Below, one piece after another: positions 46,900-57,453 of a stretch of 64,000 bases of DNA. The stretch comes from Elymus sibiricus (Eukaryota > Streptophyta > Magnoliopsida > Poales > Poaceae). The stretch's first letter is position 1; the number at the start of each line of letters is the position of its first letter. The DNA lies in assembly GCA_039707655.1 (NCBI GenBank), contig CM077663.1:434513830-434577829 (forward strand), in the 5' to 3' direction. The position numbers and the translations under genes were made by a program. The notes under the pieces are model-generated. The model saw only the letters and a list, made by a program, of their open reading frames with translations. It had not been told where the DNA came from and did not search any database.

Positions 46900-48127
46900 C
46901 AAGTCAACTCTAACCTATCCCTTATGTAACGGAGGATCCGGCGGAGCAAAACCTTGATGGAGTATTTTTACTTCACTAAGATTAGTCGGACCTAGCCGAT
47001 CCCTTATATAACAGAGCAAAATTCTGATTTGCATAAAATTTCAATCTACTTTCAATTGAAATAACCGAAATTGATCGCATTGTCATGACAACCGAAATTT
47101 AACACATTGTCTCGACAACCAAAATTTAAACTACACTCAAACTAAAAAAAAGAACTAAACATAAACTTAGAACTAGGGCTACTCTTCATCATCATCACTC
47201 TTGACAAGGTCGAGCCAATCTTGGTGGCTCATCCCACCGTCCATTGGGTCCGGACCGGTGCCGTCGTCGCCGGGGTCGGGGAAGATGCACATCTAATCTG
47301 CAACGTCTAATTCCTCCTCTTGGTCCTTGTCATCGAAGATGTTGATGACCTCCCCGTCGACCGCTCGCTTCGCAAAGATGGCTCGCTCCGCCTCCACTAG
47401 CTCTGGGTACTGGCTGTGGAGGTCCGCCATGTACTTCTCGTCGGCGGCCTCCGCCTCGACCCTCCCTTGCCTCCCAGTCCTCCCTCGCCATGGCCGCATT
47501 CACCACTCCGGGTACCAGCGGGACGAGGTGAATCAGACTTGCCACCGTTCATACTCGAGCGCCGTGAGCTCCGCTGTGTGGAATGACCCGAGCCCCTTAT
47601 TGGTGTTGGTATCGCGGTCCATAATCTCCGCCACCCACATCCCACATGGCTGCTGTCGGACGCCGAGGTATTTCCTCTGCGGCAGCAAGGGGAGGTCGGG
47701 GAATTTGGAGATGTGGCGGACGGGCCCCGCATCGTCGGGGTGGCCGTTGCTCGAGGAGGCCCCGCTAGAAGCACAACGGCAGCGGTGGTGGCGCGGATCC
47801 GCATTGTAGATCGGCTGCGAGGAGCGTCGGCCGTGCGGTCCGGCCATTGTGAGGCGGGGGTGTCGGGGAACGTCGAGGGGGAGGGGGGAGGAGGCAGCGA
47901 TTGGGGAGGAGAAGAGGCATAGAAGAGGCTGAAAGGAAGAGGAGGCGAAGTGGGTTCGTTTTACTCTGAGACAGAGCAGTGCAGTAAAAATAGGGAGGGG
48001 AGACGCGATTGAGGATATTTTTTACTCTTATAATGTTGATTGGGGATCGGCTAGGTGCTGATTAGAGGAGTGAAACCGAGTTTTTAATCCTCTTACCAGT
48101 TATTGGGGATCGATTAGAGTTGCCCTG
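46900..48127. mobile_element. TIR element carrying AP2 pseudogene (copy B)
   Basis: Ends CAAGTCAACTCTAACCTATCC and GGATCGATTAGAGTTGCCCTG. Equivalent of 23762-24989. Confidence 0.6.
47179..47847 (-). pseudogene. AP2/ERF-domain protein remnant (copy B)
   Basis: From ATG 47847 the frame is open for 104 codons through RKYLGVRQQPCGMWVAEIMD and HTAELTALEYERWQV, then meets the same TGA as copy A. The extra early stop of A is a cysteine/arginine stretch here. The acidic C-terminus (EEELDVAD) and a WLDLVK motif follow in frame-broken form. Truncated AP2 domain: strands 1-3 and part of the helix are present, the helix end is lost. Confidence 0.75.
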
Positions 48128-48250
48128 ACCGACTCAAAGTTCGTTCAACCCCAGCATTGTAAGACACCCGCCACCGAAGAGAGTTTCTCAGGCAATTATG
48201 TGTTATGTGCCTCTCTAGAGGGCCAGAAGTAAGAAATGAGACCAATCTAA

Positions 48251-48708
48251 GGGCCTGTTCGCTATGGAGGAAAAATGCAGGAAAACTAAAGGAAAGCGAA
48301 TCCTGAGGAAACATTGCCTTTTTGGCCGTTCGGAACGAAGGAAACGCTCCCTTCCAATCCTATGGAAAGTCTTCGTTAGCTGTGTTTTCACGGGAAACAG
48401 AACATCCACTACTACCTCATTTTTTCGCGGAGGCCCGAGGCAGTGCAGGGAGAAAGCCTGCTGAGTTACGCATCTTGGGGCCCATCTAGGTTGGGGAATG
48501 GTTATCTACCGATTCTTTAGCATTTAAAAACTTGTTTCATAGGCCCCACATGTGATGGTTCCCTGAGATTCTCTGCCTACGTACCGAACGCCAATTGTAT
48601 AGTCTCCTGTAGTGTTTTCCATCCCTATGTTTTGCATCTCTTTTCCTTTTCATTTCCTCCGTTCTAATCTAAAACTATGTTTCACTCTCCTATGTACCGA
48701 ACAGGGCC
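48251..48708. mobile_element. Tourist-like element, only in block B
   Basis: Inverted ends GGGCCTGTTCG and CGAACAGGGCC, flanked by taa (48248-48250, 48709-48711). Block A has the single taa at 25113-25115, the intact target. 458 bp with no coding capacity; PIF/Harbinger group by its termini and 3-bp target. Confidence 0.92.
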
Positions 48709-49287
48709 TAAATCTTACGAAAATGTTAATGAACTTATGTTCAACAAGAATGTGTTGCGGAAGACGCCACGAGGGTCGTCGGATCTGCCACATGAGTCGC
48801 AAAGAAAAATCCAGCGTGGCAAGCTTTCACTCTAGATGACTGTTGGGTGCAACTCTATCTCACATGTATCTCACTCTTGGTTTACTTGGTCTCGAGGGGG
48901 AGAGAAACGAGCTGGTGCCCAAATCCTCCACGTCACTTTATCCATTTTCGGCGATGCTCCTTACTGGCTCCCCCTTCTCTCTTAGGAGCTTATGTCCCGG
49001 CTGCACCACCGCCACTGTGATAGATCCTCTCTTCGCCGACGGTTGCATGGAGAGGGGTGGTGCACATCTGTGAGACACACATGTGCTTTGGTTACTGATT
49101 TGTAGCCACGGGAATCCATGGGCAGTGGCGCGAGTTGCCGCATCGGTTACTCACTTTTGTCTTTGGGTAACGGAGAGACAGCGATGCATGTTTGCCAGGC
49201 ATACCAACCGCCATTTTGGTGTGTGTGTGTTGGGGGGTGGGGGGCAACAAAGGGATTCATGGGACAGGCGCAAGCGTAGCTCCTTCA

Positions 49288-49468
49288 GGCCTTGTACAAT
49301 GCAAGGTGCTTAGTAAAAAAACCAAGCTTTACCTAAGTAGCAATGCCTATCTTTATATGAGGGGTCCTTAACTAAGCATCTATCCTAAATAAGTAGGCAC
49401 CAGTGCTTCATAAAAACCAATTTCTTTGTCTAAACACCTCCCCTAAGCACCTTGCATTGTACAAGGCC
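49288..49468. mobile_element. Tourist-like MITE (copy B)
   Basis: GGCCTTGTACAATGCAAGG and its inverted copy, flanked by tca on both sides. Its presence at the same place in A shows it predates the duplication. Confidence 0.85.
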
Positions 49469-49852
49469 TCACTATGTCATAGTTTTTATCCCCTCTCCTT
49501 TCAGCACTTTTACGCACCCCACGCCGGCGAGCTCCGTCCGGTGTTCCTCTTCTTTTTTTTGCTCCCGCGTAGGTTTGTGAGGTGGTTGTGGTATCTTTTG
49601 TTCCCATGATTTTCAACTTCTTAAAGTGGGTGATTGGGATTCTCAGGATCATTTTTGAACGTTGATGATGCTCGATTTGTATGGACGAGATGGTGGTTCT
49701 CTACGTTCTTAGTCGATTACGACTAGATGGGATGGGAGGCGCCTGTGGCAATTTTTTTTTCATTTTAGCACTAGTACGAGCCGATGGTGTTCGGGTACCA
49801 ATGGGAGGAAAAAAGGATGTGTGCTGGTTAGGCATGCTCGACCAGAGGTGTA

Positions 49853-50741
49853 CCGTCGATGGCAAAATTGAAGGGGGGAATGGAGACGACGGGAGATATC
49901 ATGAACATTGGGGGATGGGGAGGTGCGGCGTTCACGACTAGTCAAAGTGAGGAGGCACCGCCGACAACTTACTAATCCATTACCATATGGTTAGTTCAAA
50001 ATTTTCTAAATTTGAGATGAGAGAACACCTTTTCTAAACTTGCCATGATTTGGTGAACACAGTGTTCCTAAAGTTGTTCTATTATCCATGAATCACTACA
50101 TAAAATTGGCCGTTTGCTAAGATTTTGGCCCTTTACAGAAATCTTTTGATCGGGCAGTCGGCAAAGGCCAACCTAAGCCGACAGTAAACCAAAAACAAGT
50201 CGACAATGATGCAACTCTCAACAGAGTAGCAAAAAAACGGATGCCAATGAAAGCAGTCGGCAAAGGATAGACAAAGTCACGACAAAGAAAACCTTCGGCA
50301 ACCACCCTAGACATCTGCACCCTCGTCCGTCATTGACAGTGATTAGACGGTGCGGCTCTCTTTGCTGACAGTCTAATGTCAGACCGACAACATTTTTCTT
50401 CTTCTTTTTTATTGAGGTTTGCCGACAGTCAAACAACAGACACACGACAACGATCTTTTTATTATTATTCTTTGCCGATAGGCAATCACGGGACACACCA
50501 CAAAGATCTTTTTATTTTTTTTGTTATTCTTGTTTGCTGACAGTCACACCACCGAAATACGACGAAGATATATTTCTTTAAAAAATTCATTCTTTCTCAT
50601 TAATCTCCCCCTAGATTTAACACTAAACCTAACCCAAGACATATACCCTAGACCTGACCCAAGACCTAAACCCTGAAGCGAAACACTATACTTAAACCCT
50701 AGATCTAATTAAGCCTTGGACATAAACCCTATAGCCAAACC
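49853..50741. other. segment present in B and missing from A
   Basis: About 890 bases between 'gaccagaggtgtac' and 'attaatcatacacc'. It contains several 'gccgacagtcaaacaacagac'-like repeats (50150-50560) and the first part of the telomere-like tract. No target duplication or terminal repeats are seen, and both junctions share TAC, which fits a deletion from A rather than an insertion into B. Confidence 0.7.
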
Positions 50742-51036
50742 ATATACATTAATCATACACCTAAGCCCTATACCTAACGCAAGACCTACACCCTAGAGCC
50801 AAACCCTATACTTAAACAATAGACCTTCCCAAGACCTATACCCTAGACCTAACCCAGGACTTATATCCTAGACACAAACCCAAGACCTAACCGAAGACCT
50901 AAATCCTAGACCCAACCCTAGATCGGGACCCTACGCTTAAACCCTAGATCTAAGCACTAGACATAAGCCTTAGGACTAACCCTAGACTGAAATCCTAGAA
51001 TGAACCGAATCCTATACATAAACCCTAGACCTAAAT
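50611..51036. repeat. degenerate telomere-like repeat (copy B, longer)
   Basis: More than 400 bases of 'aaaccctagacctaaccc'-type phrases related to CCCTAAA but irregular. The A copy keeps only the last 300 bases or so. Confidence 0.6.
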
Positions 51037-51760
51037 CATGTGAGGAAGTGTCGAAACCACTCCTCCCTTTGCATTTGTGTGTGTGGTTGGGGGGGGGGGG
51101 ATAACATGGGTATAAAAGAGTTTTTTGATGAGTAAAAAGGCAATATCAAATTTTGAGGTGGCACTTCCTTCACAAATAGGACCATCCCGCAGGAAGGTTT
51201 CATGACTTTTGTGCGAACCTCGCCCCTTCCGAGGCTGCCAGCCCAAGTTCTACCTAGAGTGGGCCTGTCTAGATGTTGCGGGGTCTGCTACAGAGGGGGC
51301 ACACGAATTGGTGTGAGGAACTGTTGGAACTACTCCTGCTTTTGCTTGGGGTCATAACATGGGTAAGAAAGGGTGGTGTGATCAGTGAAAAAGCAATACG
51401 CAGATTTGAGGTGGCACCTCCGTGAAAAACCGGGACCGCCCTGTCACGAAGGATCATGGTTTCAGTGCCCCCCCCCCCCCCCCCCCCCCCGGGCGCCCCT
51501 TTTCAGGGACGCCGACCGAACTCCTCCAAAGAGTGGGCCGTTGTTGGTTAGCCATTACCCTATGGAATACAACAACACAAACAAAGAGTGGGGTGCCCCC
51601 TTCCAAGGAAAATCGAGGGTCAATCGATGCATGTGAGGAAGTGTCTGAACCACTCCTCTTTTGGCATGGGGTCATACACCGGTATAAAAGGCTGGCGTGA
51701 TGAATAAAATGGAAATAGAAACCGAAGTCGTGGGGGATTGATCCTGGAGCAACCGGATAC
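51037..51760. repeat. three tandem ~290-bp repeats with poly(C/G) runs (copy B)
   Basis: Counterpart of 26519-27230, with a C run of more than twenty at 51467-51490 followed by 'gggcgcccc', where A has 'gcccc'. The homopolymers differ in length between copies, as expected from slippage. Confidence 0.7.
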
Positions 51761-51868
51761 ATAGTCCGTTAAATCACCGATGAGTCTAAATGCTAGCCCC
51801 CCGCTAGGGGAGTCTACGAGACGGTTTGTGTGCCTTTTTAACATATATGGTCCGACTCTTTTGAGAAC

Positions 51869-52040
51869 TTAAAAAATAAGCCGCCTCCACCCCAATTTTT
51901 TTTCCATTAGCCACCTTTATTATTTATAGGGGCTTCTAAATTAGTTATGTGAAACTAATTTAGAAGTCTCAACAAATTTGAGGAGCGGCTTATTTTTAAG
52001 CTGGGGAAAGGCAGCTTACTTTTTAGCTGCCTAAAAAAAC
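51869..52040. mobile_element. foldback MITE-like element (copy B)
   Basis: Counterpart of 27345-27520 with the same hairpin, cttctaaattagtt / aactaatttagaag. Confidence 0.6.
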
Positions 52041-52580
52041 TGGCCCATAATATAGAGTTATCATAGAGTAGGGCATTTTGATGGATGGGCTCCATGGAGC
52101 TCGTTTTTTGAAAATGTTGTAAATCACATTTTACTGTTTCATATTTTTTGTTGAAAAAAACATGCACGTTCATATTTTTTTTTGAGGGGTAAACGCACCT
52201 TTATTAACTACTGAAAGTCTGGAACACGTTCATATTGATGTGTTTTACATGTGTGTAAATTTAGGTGATGAAATACATTATGATGAGTGCTACATAAAAA
52301 GACAAATTCATGCATTTTTTTTATAGCGAACCGTACATGTACTGTTCACCATTTCAAAATGAAGACTCTCTTTTTTGTGTAGCTCTCATCATAATGTATA
52401 TCATCTTCCAATTTTGCACACATGTAATACTATACATCCGTCTGTACGCGTGTGATTGTTTTAGTTTTTTCGAAACTACAATAATATGATTTTCAAAAAT
52501 TTCAAAATAAAGAGCTATATGGAGCTCGTCCTTAAAAAATGTGTAAGTAATAATCCGACTAGAGGGGTGCTTCTTTTTTA

Positions 52581-52820
52581 TCTATACCAATATAAAAAGA
52601 CCCAAAGGGGCAGATCCAGTTAATCTTGGCCATCAAATCATGTCAATCCAACGACCTAGACTGCTTCAATGTCGAGCGCTCAACACGTTTAGCGTGCAGT
52701 TAATTTCATGCCAAATATAGTGCTAATCACACAATAACACGCAAATAATATCCTACTTAATATCCGCATGCACTTAATATACTTCCTAATTAACGTGCAT
52801 TGCACGTACACATTGACTAG
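52581..52820 (+). mobile_element. 240-bp Helitron, only in block B
   Basis: Starts TCTATACCAATATAAAAAGA after A52580 and ends with hairpin cgtgcattgcacg, acacattga and CTAG (52817-52820) before T. Block A keeps the uninterrupted sequence 'tgcttctttttta|tagaagag' near 29290. A|T target and no duplication: a miniature Helitron. Confidence 0.92.
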
Positions 52821-52912
52821 TAGAAGAGAAGAAGCAGAAGAAGAAATTAAAAGAAAAGAAAAAAGAAACTTGAGGGGCACGTAACGAGGTAGTATCAATC
52901 GATCGGGCTGGG

Positions 52913-53600
52913 ATGTCCATCGCCGCTAGGCAGGCCCGTCCAGCCCGCGAGTCAGCCTGGCCCGACCCGACCCGACCCACGCCGCGCATCCACCCTCTCT
53001 GGTTTAAAGTCGGACGCGAAGCAACGGCTTCGCTGCCTCCGCTTCGCTTCCTCCACCTCCACCGACCACCTCCACCTCCACGCGGGACGCGGCGCGGCAG
53101 GCCGGGGAGCGGCGAGGACGCGGCGCGGCCGGCCGGAGAGCGGCGGCGACGGCGGCGCCTCCTCCTCCTCCTCCTCTCGGTGAGTCGCTTCCCCGCCCCC
53201 GCTTCCTCCTCCCCTTTCTGCTCTAGCTACAGTTCCGCGGCTCCCGCGGGGCGACCTGCGGCGAGTGTTTGCCGGCGTTTCGATTTCCCCTCCCCGCGAC
53301 GCGCCGCTGCGCTCCGCTCTTCCCGGCGAGTGCGCGCGCGCCGGGGCGAGGCTGAGGCGCTCCTCTGCACCACTCCGCCGCTGTGCGCCCGCAGGCGTGA
53401 CGCGGGCGAGCACGCGTCCCTCTCCGCCTCTCGCCGCGCCGACCGCGACGAGAGCACCACCCGCGCCGCGCTCCTCCTATTCGCCGGGGCGAAACCGCCG
53501 CGCTCCTCCGTACCGCTCGCACCGCTGCGCGTCCGTACCGTAGGCCCGACGTGAGCAAGCACCGCGCGTCCCTTCCCGACCCGTCCTCGTCGGCATGCGG
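52913..53600 (+). promoter_or_regulatory. CpG-rich 5' region and first exon of the CXC gene
   Basis: A GC-rich island after an AT-rich flank, with a clean splice donor cctctcg|gtgagt at 53180/53181. The frame from ATG 52913 (MSIAARQARP) is open to 53554 but Pro/Arg-rich and without a domain, and it does not join the first CXC exon in phase, so I read this exon as a mostly untranslated leader. The TATA/start region is probably in 52830-52950. Confidence 0.5.
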
Positions 53601-53689
53601 GGAGCGCGCGTCATCGGTGGCCTATGTGCTTCTAGGACCCTGTGGCTTTGTCGTCAGTAGTCGTGTTCTTCAGGGAATGCTTATCTGAA

Positions 53690-55370
53690 CAAGTTCTGAA
53701 CAAGTTTATCTGAATATAACGCTTGAATTAATGTATGAGGCTCGATCCCCTTGTTGTTCTGTGGTTAGTGCCTTAAGAAGCGGGATTAGATTCTTTGCTA
53801 TATCAGATATTCAGATTATTAGGTTGATCCATTGCAGGAATACTCTTAGTGTTGGTTGAATGTGTCTGAATGTCTGAATGTGTCTGTCCATTGCAGGATT
53901 ATTAGATTATTAGGTTGATCCATTGAAGGCCTGAACTAATGTCTGAATGTGTCTGTCCTCTCGTGTTGGTTGTAGTTCATTGCTTAATTAGTAGATTCTC
54001 CTTGGCCATGACAAATTGTTGACAAACTGATCTGTGAAGGCAAGCTAGTCGATAGGCATGCAACTTTGGTTAGTTGCTTGCAGAGGCTGTAGACATATTC
54101 ATGTCTTCTTCAAATTTTTTTCACTTATTCGATTGTATTTTATATGAATTGAATGACTGAATTAATGTATGATACTCCCCATCCCCTGTTGTTCTCTGTT
54201 CAGTTCTTCTTAGGTGCATCTGTTCCATATTGTGCATTGCTAATGGTGTGATTTGTCTCCCCTTCAGGCCCTAGTTGCTGTGTTGCTTCCATAAGTTGGT
54301 ACCTCCCTACTTGGCAGTAGTTGCTTCCAGAAGTTAGTTCACATTCCTTACTTAGTTCCTCTGATATCTCAGACTGTAGATTGAACTCTGAAGCGTGACA
54401 CTTGGGAGATTGCGTTCAGTACTGTGGATTGAAATCTATTGCGTTTCATTGCACTAACTTTGAGCATGCATCAGCCATAGCGCGAATGGATGCATGTGTT
54501 TGAACGGGTCGTAGTTAATTCTTGAGTAGATTCTCCTTTACCGTAATGTATCGGCGAATCGATCTGACAAGTTCTAGACTAGTATGTAGGTGTGTTGTGT
54601 TGGTTGATGGCTTGCAGATTCTCGAGCTCAAGTGTCGAACAGATTGTACTATTTTTTTTTCTTTCAATTATTCGATTGTACTAGATTTATTTTCAGAGCA
54701 AAATCCTACTCTTGGTTTATTTGATTTGAATGCTTGAATTATTGTTTCTTTTTTCTGTTCAGTTTCTTCAGAAGGATCAGACTCTTAGTTTGATCAGATT
54801 ATTAGGTTGATCCATTCTAGAGCCTACTCTTGGTTTATCTGAATTGAATGCCCGAATTAATGTATGAATGTGTTTGTTCTCTCGTGTTAGTTGTAGTTCA
54901 TTGCTTAGTAGATTCTTCTCCTTGACAAATTGTCGATGAACCGGTCTCTTTAGTGTAGTAGATAGGCATGCTGCTTTGGTTGGTGACTTGCATATGCTCT
55001 AGCTCAAGCGCTGAAAAGATTCATGTCTTCTTCTACCTTTTTTCACATATTAGATGTATTTTATTTGTTTTCTGAGCAAAATCCTACTCTTGGTTTATGT
55101 GAATTGAGCTCCTGAATTAATGTATGAGGCTTCCACCCCCCTGTTGTTCTCATGTTCAGTTGCCTGCAGAAGATTGATCAGATTCTTAGGTTGATGCAGT
55201 GCCTGTTCTTTGTTTATCTGAATTGTAGTTTGATCAGATTATTAGGTTGATCCAGTGTCTACACTTTGTTTATCTGAATTGTAGGTTGATATTTGTTTTC
55301 TGAGCAAAATCCAACTCTTTGTTTATCTAAATTGAATGCCTGAATTTATCTAAATCCTATTTGTTGCCTT
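53690..55370. repeat. degenerate intronic repeats of the CXC gene
   Basis: Phrases such as 'tctgagcaaaatcctactcttggtttatctgaattgaatgcctgaattaatg', 'gttggttgtagttcattgcttagtagattctcc' and 'gattattaggttgatccattg' recur at least four times each with variable order (for example 54690, 54820, 55067, 55290). The first phrase also occurs inside a coding exon at 55844-55890. The region reads as a decayed array of a few-hundred-base modules. Confidence 0.7.
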
Positions 55371-55474
55371 TCATTAACTTCAATGCTGACCGTGAGAAAT
55401 CCCACAGCATGCATCCTGTCTCATACTGTGCATCTCATATTCCCATTGCAGCTACCTCCTCAACATTGGTCGTG

Positions 55475-57453
55475 ATGTTGCAATCAAAGCTGTGCTCATG
55501 CGCCGACCGCAATTGCTTCCATGGGTACGTGCAAAGCCGCAAACAATTCAAATGACATGAACCTGATATATCCAGATTTTTTTTTAACTGATCCATCCAA
55601 CCAGCTTGCTAATTGTTTTGTTATGTACAGCGATTGTGCTTGTTTCACAACGGAAGGGATCTGCAATCAGGACTGCGCGTGCCGTGCTGAGTGCAAGAAT
55701 ATCTTTAAAAATCATGAGCTTATCACGAAGAAATTCGCTGAATACACCAAGAACAAACCTGCTGCTCCTGCTGCTGACCAAGCTGCTGCTGGCCAAGCTG
55801 CCGCTCAATCTCAACCTAAGCCATTGCCAGCACGAGAACCAGGGTCTGAGCAGAATCCTACTGTTGGTTTATCTGAACTGAATGCGTCCTTCAGAAATAA
55901 CGATGTGGTGATGAAAGCTGAACCTGAAAGTGGATGGCTTGAACCATTGTCTCATACTCTCACCTTGTGCATTGCAGGAATACTTCCCAATCGGCAGTCA
56001 AAACGAACTTCGTCAGTAACCACGGGTGCGCGTGCAGGAAGAACGGATGTAACCTCTATCGCTGCCTTTGCTACATGGTGTGTTCTCTGCACGCATGGTC
56101 TTTCTTTTTGTATTCTTGTTGTATTTATTGTTTTCGTGAAAACTAGACATGCTTCTTCTTCTCTGTTCCTGACTGAGATTAGCTGGTTCTCCTTGTTCTG
56201 AAGGACAAGGTCAGGTGCACCTCTAAATGCAAGTGCCCAGCCACAATCTGTCTAAACAGAGGGGGTGAGTACACCACATTCTCCTTTTTATGTGTGTTTC
56301 CTTTGCACGATTCCTCGCGCTCCTGTAATTTATGTTGCTCCGCTGTGTACAAAGCAGATGAGTCCAACGCTGAACCAGGAGGGCAGCGAGGTACCACTGG
56401 CACACCTGACGGAGGCACCTCTCAGACGCTTGCATCAGGCTCTTCTACTGCCCAAAGCACCTCTCAGACGCAACCGCTTGTCTGGAGCTCTTCTGCAGCT
56501 CAAACGCTTCCCTCGAGCTCTGTTGTGGCGACGCTCGCGCCAGATACCAAGACTAAGCCATTGCTAGCACGAGAACCAGGGTCTATGCAGAACCCATGCC
56601 GCTGTGACAAGTCCAAGTGCGAAAACATGTATGCATGCGCAGTTGAACTATCTGAACCAGATCCATCCAGTCAACTATTTAGTTAACTGGTATGTCCAGT
56701 GTTGCAATTTAACTGTTGCTTGTTGATATGCTGCGTGCAGGGAATGCGGATGTGTCAAGGCTGGCTTGCCTTGCTGTGAGCGCTGTGAGTGCAAGGACTG
56801 CAATAACACCAAGACCAGGGAGGTGAAGCTCCTTGATCTATTCCCGGGCAGCGGGATCAAGGGAGACGTTCCTGGTTCAGGTCCTGGAACGAGCACGATG
56901 GATGCGGGAGCGGCGCTGGTAACTTCTTCTTCCTCTTCTTTAGAAGAGAGCACACTACATTCTTGAATATCGCTCTGCTCTGACCTCTGCCAAGTACCTG
57001 AAATGCGGCGTTTTTATTTCAGGCCGCCAAGAAGTCTGCCATGGGGTGCAAATGCCAAAGCGAATGCGCCAGTCGCTGCGGTTGCGTGAAGAGTAACATC
57101 AAGTGCACGTCAAACTGCAAGTGCAAATGCTGCAACAAAGATGAGGGGAGGAGATTTCGTGAGCGCACCACTTCCTTTTCTCTTTAATTATGCGTCTCTT
57201 CCTTGAGTGATCAATCACACTCGTGTAATAATCTCTCTTGTTCTGCGTTTATGTACACAACAGCCAAGGAAGGACCCGGAGGTCAAGGAGGTACACGCAG
57301 CAGCAGCAGCGCCGTCGAATCGGCGGGCAAACGGCCAAAACACTTTGTAAGTTTGCTCCTCTGCTTACTTGTGCAGAGAAATCGTAGTGTATGTATGTCT
57401 GTTCATCAGGGATAAAGAACTAACCCTGGTGATCTGCTCCTTTTGTGCAGTGA
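55475..57453 (+). CDS. CXC-domain protein (tesmin/TSO1-like) with two CRC-like domains
   Basis: Exons by hand: 55452-55524 (ATG at 55475), 55631 to about 55900, 55978-56077, 56204-56264, 56358-56628, 56741-56918, 57023-57158, 57264-57346, and the stop at 57451. All junctions from 55978 on are GT-AG and in phase. The 3' end of exon 2 is unresolved: no strong donor keeps frame with 55978, so a weak donor or a lesion is possible. Cys motifs in order: CSCADRNCFHGDCACF..CNQDCACRAECKN; GCACRKNGCNLYRCLC..CTSKCKCPATIC; CRCDKSKCENMECGCVKAG..CERCECKDC; GCKCQSECASRCGCVKSN..CTSNCKCKCC. CXC motifs bind zinc and, in TSO1/LIN54 proteins, DNA (CHR elements). Canonical proteins have two CXC motifs joined by RNPxAFxPK; here there are four and I see no such linker. 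A nuclear regulator by family; role inferred. Confidence 0.75.

Larger units (their letters stand above)
45532..53440 (+). repeat. segmental duplication, block B
   Basis: Direct copy of 22393-29913. Its left edge coincides exactly with a Helitron 5' end (45531|45532); its right edge is only where copy A is interrupted, because B continues into the full CXC gene. Fewer inactivating changes than A in both the LINE RT and the AP2 fragment suggest B is nearer to the ancestral state. Confidence 0.95.
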
